A stretch of DNA of 8,206 nucleotides from an uncultured Porphyromonadaceae bacterium (GTDB lineage Bacteria; Bacteroidota; Bacteroidia; Bacteroidales; Muribaculaceae): the NCBI GenBank assembly GCA_947176285.1, contig CAMWQF010000116.1, positions 1 through 8,206 on the forward strand, written 5' to 3'. Under the pieces are notes generated by a model that saw only the letters and a program-made list of their open reading frames with translations, did no database searches and had not been told where the DNA came from. Positions 6,004 to 8,206 of the stretch are shown in pieces. Position 1 is the first letter of the stretch; each line of letters starts with the position of its first letter. The translations under genes were made by a program, and so were the position numbers.

Positions 6004-6561
6004 ATGTGGCTTGAACCATACGAAGATACTATTTGTCAAGGAGCAATTGTTGACTATCCTGATTGGGAATTTGGCGATGTAAAAATACCATTGGCTGTTG
6101 TATTATCCAATGAATGCGATTTAACTAATGACAAATGTGGTTATCTAATTTTGATGGGTTTGCTAGAGGCTGATTTTGTTCTTAAATCGTCCAAAGAATA
6201 TCAAGCAATATTACCTGAAAACTTTACTGGCAACTTTGCCAATTTAACAAAAAAACAAAAAGAAGCAATAACTAAATATTTTGAAGGATTCATTCATAAT
6301 AAGGATATTCGACGATATTTCTTCTTAGGTGGCGATGCATTAGGGCTGCCTAATTTAGTTGTCGACTTTCAACTACTAAAATCTATCCCTTATGCAAACA
6401 TTCCTGAGTTAAAACCTATCGGCAAAGTTAAATCGCCTTTTAAAGAACAAATGATCGTACACTTTGCCAGCTACACATCTCGTATTCCAACTGAAAGAGT
6501 CTCAGAAGATATTAAACTGGGACTTCTGAATTCGTTGATTAGCTCTGACGCTGAAATCTAA
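6004..6561 (+). CDS. Hypothetical protein with SNECDL motif, last gene of the operon (185 aa)
   Basis: The protein is 185 aa, cytoplasmic in appearance, and not assignable to a named family. It begins one nt after the preceding stop, indicating translational coupling. Features that look conserved are an N-terminal CQGAIVDYP at 11-19, the strand-turn VVLSNECDLTNDK at 32-44 with C38 and D39, a Lys-rich helical stretch LTKKQKEAITKYFEGF at 81-96, an RRYFFLGG strand, and a C-terminal helix FKEQMIVHFASYTSRIPTER at 146-164. The S-x-x-CD motif followed by an Arg-rich C-terminal helix is something I associate with small uncharacterised accessory-region proteins, but I cannot name the family. Its Cys-Asp pair could be catalytic or metal-binding (speculative). 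A good terminator lies 58 nt downstream at 6619, closing the operon. Confidence 0.68.
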   Translation: MWLEPYEDTICQGAIVDYPDWEFGDVKIPLAVVLSNECDLTNDKCGYLILMGLLEADFVLKSSKEYQAILPENFTGNFANLTKKQKEAITKYFEGFIHNKDIRRYFFLGGDALGLPNLVVDFQLLKSIPYANIPELKPIGKVKSPFKEQMIVHFASYTSRIPTERVSEDIKLGLLNSLISSDAEI

Positions 6562-6618
6562 GATTTCACTCTCCACTTTCGCTAATCAAAGATAAAAAAA
6601 TAATAAGTTATTAACCTT

Positions 6619-6652
6619 GACAGTCACAACTTTGCGGCTGTCTTTATTTTTA
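6619..6652 (+). terminator. Rho-independent terminator between convergent genes
   Basis: GACAGTC (6619-6625) pairs with GGCTGTC (6636-6642), seven pairs including one G-T wobble, around a 10-nt loop, followed by the T-rich run TTTATTTTTA. It ends the 5064-6561 operon. On the minus strand the same hairpin lacks an immediate T-run, so it is a weaker stop for the integrase transcript. Confidence 0.7.
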
Positions 6653-6658
6653 TATCCA

Positions 6659-7864
6659 CTATATCTCCAATTCCGGCATAGAATTTATCGCAGCTTCTTT
6701 GAGGGCATCTACTGCACGAGTATACTTCTCTGTATGCCTCAATCCACTATGCCCCAAAAGGCTTGCCACCGTCTTAATATTCGCACCGTTATTAAGGATA
6801 TTAACAGCGAACGAGTGCCGGGCGCAGTGCCACGTTATATGCTTATCTATACCAGCACGAGCGACCCATCGACGCAATGACTTCAAGCACATAGTATGTG
6901 ACGGCAGAGTAAATATTAAAGCATCACGTTCTCCCTTTCCTATAAGTCCAAGCAATCCATCATTAAGAGGTATAATTACTCCACTTGCCCCACTATGCCC
7001 TTTCGTTTTGGCTTGCTCAAATCTTAACAGACGATTGGAATAATCAACATTGGCGAATGTCAGGTCTTTTACATCACACCAGCGCAAACCACAATACAGA
7101 CAAAATATAAATGCTCGGCGGATATCCTCGTTTTCACCTATATAATGAGTCTTTATCAGTTGCTGAATTTCTTCTATACTCAGGATATCCTTTGTAAGTT
7201 TCTCTTGATCGGCTTTTATAGTTACTCCAGTTGTAGGATTTTTCAAAAACACGTCATGCTCAACCGCATATTTAACCACCTTTTTGAACCGGGCATACAC
7301 CGACAAAGCTCCTTCTCCTTTGTGTCGGCTTTGTAAATATTCAACAAAATCAGATATCATATCCTTTGTTATCTGAATTGGCTTGATTTTATCCTTATAA
7401 CGAGCATATTCCGGAGTGTCACGCAGAAAGTCTTTGAACTTACTTAGTGCCATTATAACCATCCGTTTATCCTTTTTACTATATGCATCAATATAGTTCT
7501 GGAAATAATCCAGGAAATTAATATCACGGTCTTTTTTGAGACGGTAACCTTCAGCCGACTCTAATAATTCCTGACCGCGCTCAAACCTTATCTTCTTTGC
7601 GAGCTCTAATGTATTCTTATTTTGTTTCCGCTCCAATGGTGTACGCGGAGCTTGCCAAAGATAAAGATTTAAACGTTCGGTAGCGCGATTAATCTTTTTA
7701 TATGGATTGCCGTTCTTACTCTCGACAATATTGTAACCTAAATAAAATTCCAAATATAAGCTATCACGACCGTCGCTTAGCGATTGACCCATTAATTTAG
7801 GATTATCCCCCGTACTCCCCTCAATTAAATAAGTGTTGTTACTTCTATAGTTCTTTTTTACCAT
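6659..7864 (-). CDS. Tyrosine recombinase / integrase of a Bacteroidota mobile element
   Basis: This is a site-specific tyrosine recombinase of 401 aa, from the ATG at 7864 reading leftward. A longer in-frame start at 7948 adds 28 residues but is rejected: a -7 promoter element (7904-7911) lies inside that extension, and an AAAGGA sequence sits 8 nt before the 7864 start. The domains are an N-terminal arm-binding part (about 1-110, Lys/Arg-rich), a SAM-like core-binding domain (about 115-215, with INFLDYFQNYIDAYSKK) and a catalytic domain (225-395). The full catalytic set is visible: R261 in CGLRWCDV, a Lys in QAKTKG (286 or 288), H346 and R349 in HCARHSF, H372 in LLGHSGL, and nucleophile Y381 in TEKYTRA. 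It would integrate and excise the element through the attachment site just upstream. Its promoter faces into the element and its end converges with the cargo operon. Confidence 0.95.
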   Translation of the reverse strand: MVKKNYRSNNTYLIEGSTGDNPKLMGQSLSDGRDSLYLEFYLGYNIVESKNGNPYKKINRATERLNLYLWQAPRTPLERKQNKNTLELAKKIRFERGQELLESAEGYRLKKDRDINFLDYFQNYIDAYSKKDKRMVIMALSKFKDFLRDTPEYARYKDKIKPIQITKDMISDFVEYLQSRHKGEGALSVYARFKKVVKYAVEHDVFLKNPTTGVTIKADQEKLTKDILSIEEIQQLIKTHYIGENEDIRRAFIFCLYCGLRWCDVKDLTFANVDYSNRLLRFEQAKTKGHSGASGVIIPLNDGLLGLIGKGERDALIFTLPSHTMCLKSLRRWVARAGIDKHITWHCARHSFAVNILNNGANIKTVASLLGHSGLRHTEKYTRAVDALKEAAINSMPELEI

Positions 7865-7903
7865 TACTTTTTTCCTTTGTTTTCCTTTAGTTTCTTTTGT
7901 TTG

Positions 7904-7911
7904 CAAAAGTA
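7904..7911 (-). promoter_or_regulatory. Bacteroides-type -7 promoter element of the integrase gene
   Basis: Read on the minus strand this is TACTTTTG, an exact TAnnTTTG match. It would start transcription about 7896-7900, giving a leader of roughly 30-35 nt to the ATG at 7864. No strict TTTG -33 box is seen; TTG trimers on the minus strand at 7928-7937 fall on either side of the expected spacing. The element is surrounded by the repeat units described separately, which suggests feedback control by the integrase or a directionality factor (inference). Confidence 0.5.
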
Positions 7912-7926
7912 TAAAATTATCCAATT

Positions 7927-7948
7927 CCAATAAGCAACCAATAAGCAA
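7927..7948. repeat. Perfect tandem 11-bp repeat CCAATAAGCAA x2
   Basis: CCAATAAGCAA is repeated head-to-tail with no gap at 7927-7937 and 7938-7948, about one helical turn apart. It lies just upstream of the integrase -7 element, so it could be a cooperative binding site for an excisionase-like protein or repressor, or a second class of integrase arm site. Confidence 0.45.
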
Positions 7949-8071
7949 CTTTTATAAAAACAAAGGAAAATAATGGAAATAAAATAAAGGGTAAAAATCG
8001 GTAAATAATTGATACAACGGTGTTTTTTTCTTTCCTTTGTTTTCTCTTATTTTCCGCTATTTTACCCCATA

Positions 8072-8091
8072 AATCCCGGGTCCGGGTACTG
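8072..8091 (+). other. Candidate attachment-site core, tRNA 3'-end-like
   Basis: The sequence contains a GC-rich dyad, CCCGG-GT-CCGGG at 8075-8086, standing out in AT-rich DNA. Read on plus it can be aligned to a tRNA 3' end: AATC as the end of the T loop, CCGGG as the T-stem 3' strand, TCCGGGT as the acceptor 3' strand and A as discriminator at 8088, with no encoded CCA. No complementary T-stem strand lies upstream, so it would be only the 3' fragment left at an element end after integration. A strong terminator directly follows, as after a tRNA gene. Against it, the implied first acceptor pair (A-U) is unusual. Confidence 0.4.
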
Positions 8092-8134
8092 AAAATCCCT
8101 TTTGACTCAATGAGTTTCAAGGGATTTTTCTTTT
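8092..8134 (+). terminator. Strong rho-independent terminator hairpin
   Basis: AAAATCCCTT (8092-8101) pairs perfectly with AAGGGATTTT (8119-8128), with a nested ACTC/GAGT stem (8105-8108 with 8112-8115), followed by TTCTTTT. No plus-strand gene in the window feeds it: the nearest upstream is the minus-strand integrase. This suggests it originally served a transcript, such as a tRNA, now separated from it by the integrated element. Confidence 0.65.
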
Positions 8135-8153
8135 GTTATTAGAATAAATCAGA

Positions 8154-8206
8154 ATGAGCGACTGGGGCGAAGTTTTTTGTCAGTATCAACGGAACAAATC
8201 ATATGC
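8154..8206 (+). CDS. Possible start of a gene running off the right edge
   Basis: An ATG at 8154 opens a frame without stop to the window end, reading MSDWGEVFCQYQRNKSY. Only 17 codons are visible, no promoter of the TAnnTTTG type or clear ribosome-binding site precedes it, and 50 nt of open frame can arise by chance. It begins 20 nt after the terminator's T-tract and would belong to flanking chromosome or a neighbouring element. Confidence 0.25.
   Translation, partial: MSDWGEVFCQYQRNKSY

Larger units (their letters stand above)
7871..8044. repeat. Three copies of TTTCCTTTGTTTT, candidate recombinase arm sites
   Basis: The 13-mer occurs exactly at 7871-7883 (plus), 7957-7969 (inverted) and 8031-8043 (plus). 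The outer two are direct copies 160 bp apart that extend to 14 bp. Degenerate copies follow the first in tandem with a 10-bp period (7881, 7891). The inverted copy extends with GGAAAATAA (7965-7973), matched by TTATTTTCC (8047-8055). Multiple short direct and inverted sites between an integrase and its attachment core are expected of arm-type binding sites. Confidence 0.5.

Noticed and set aside
6617..7336. Plus-strand frames opposite the integrase
   Set aside because: They are antisense shadows of a well-supported recombinase gene with all catalytic residues; one also crosses the terminator.
7917..8120. Minus-strand 67-codon reading frame with a hydrophobic end
   Set aside because: It starts inside the terminator hairpin, crosses the candidate attachment core and the repeat block, and its Lys-rich part is simply the translation of the 13-bp repeats. 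No supporting start signal.
1..8206. Complete tRNA, rRNA or CRISPR array
   Set aside because: No cloverleaf with paired arms, no rRNA-like sequence and no regularly spaced repeats were seen; the only tRNA-like signal is the 3' fragment near 8072.

Overview
The window looks like the right-hand end of an integrated mobile island in a Bacteroidota genome, most likely of the Bacteroidales. The evidence is the AT-rich DNA, the Bacteroides-type promoter element TAnnTTTG (5038-5045 on plus, 7904-7911 on minus), a Bacteroides-style tyrosine recombinase, and a LexA-like S24 regulator of the kind common in these genomes. Nothing identifies a species.

Layout. (1) Positions 1-2885 hold four same-strand genes: a LexA/CI-like S24 regulator whose start lies off the left edge, an unrecognised protein, a DEDDh 3'-5' exonuclease fused to a BRCT domain, and a small exported protein. 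A short stretch after them (2867-3034) reads like coding sequence but has no proper gene. (2) Positions 3062-4808 hold three overlapping genes: a membrane-anchored GHKL ATPase, a free STAS-like (DUF4325) protein, and a two-helix membrane protein with a cytoplasmic tail. The overlaps of 46 and 19 nt imply one coupled unit that looks like a membrane-tethered relative of partner-switching signalling. (3) After a 255-bp intergenic region with a hairpin and a promoter, a second tight three-gene operon (5064-6561) encodes three proteins I cannot assign, closed by a rho-independent terminator at 6619-6651. (4) Convergent to it is the integrase (7864-6659, minus). Behind it is a 290-bp region rich in direct and inverted repeats, then a GC-rich dyad resembling a tRNA 3' end, then a strong terminator hairpin. 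This is the expected anatomy of an attachment site, so the element probably ends near 8070-8095 and flanking chromosome (or a second element) begins after it, with a possible new reading frame from 8154.

How the parts may work together. The integrase mobilises the island and the plus-strand genes are its cargo. Small, compact, AT-rich operons of unknown function beside an integrase are typical of defence or conflict cargo, and the two three-gene cassettes are the best candidates for an undescribed system. The S24 regulator and the BRCT exonuclease suggest a link to DNA damage. These functional links are inferred from position and domains only; no homology search was possible.
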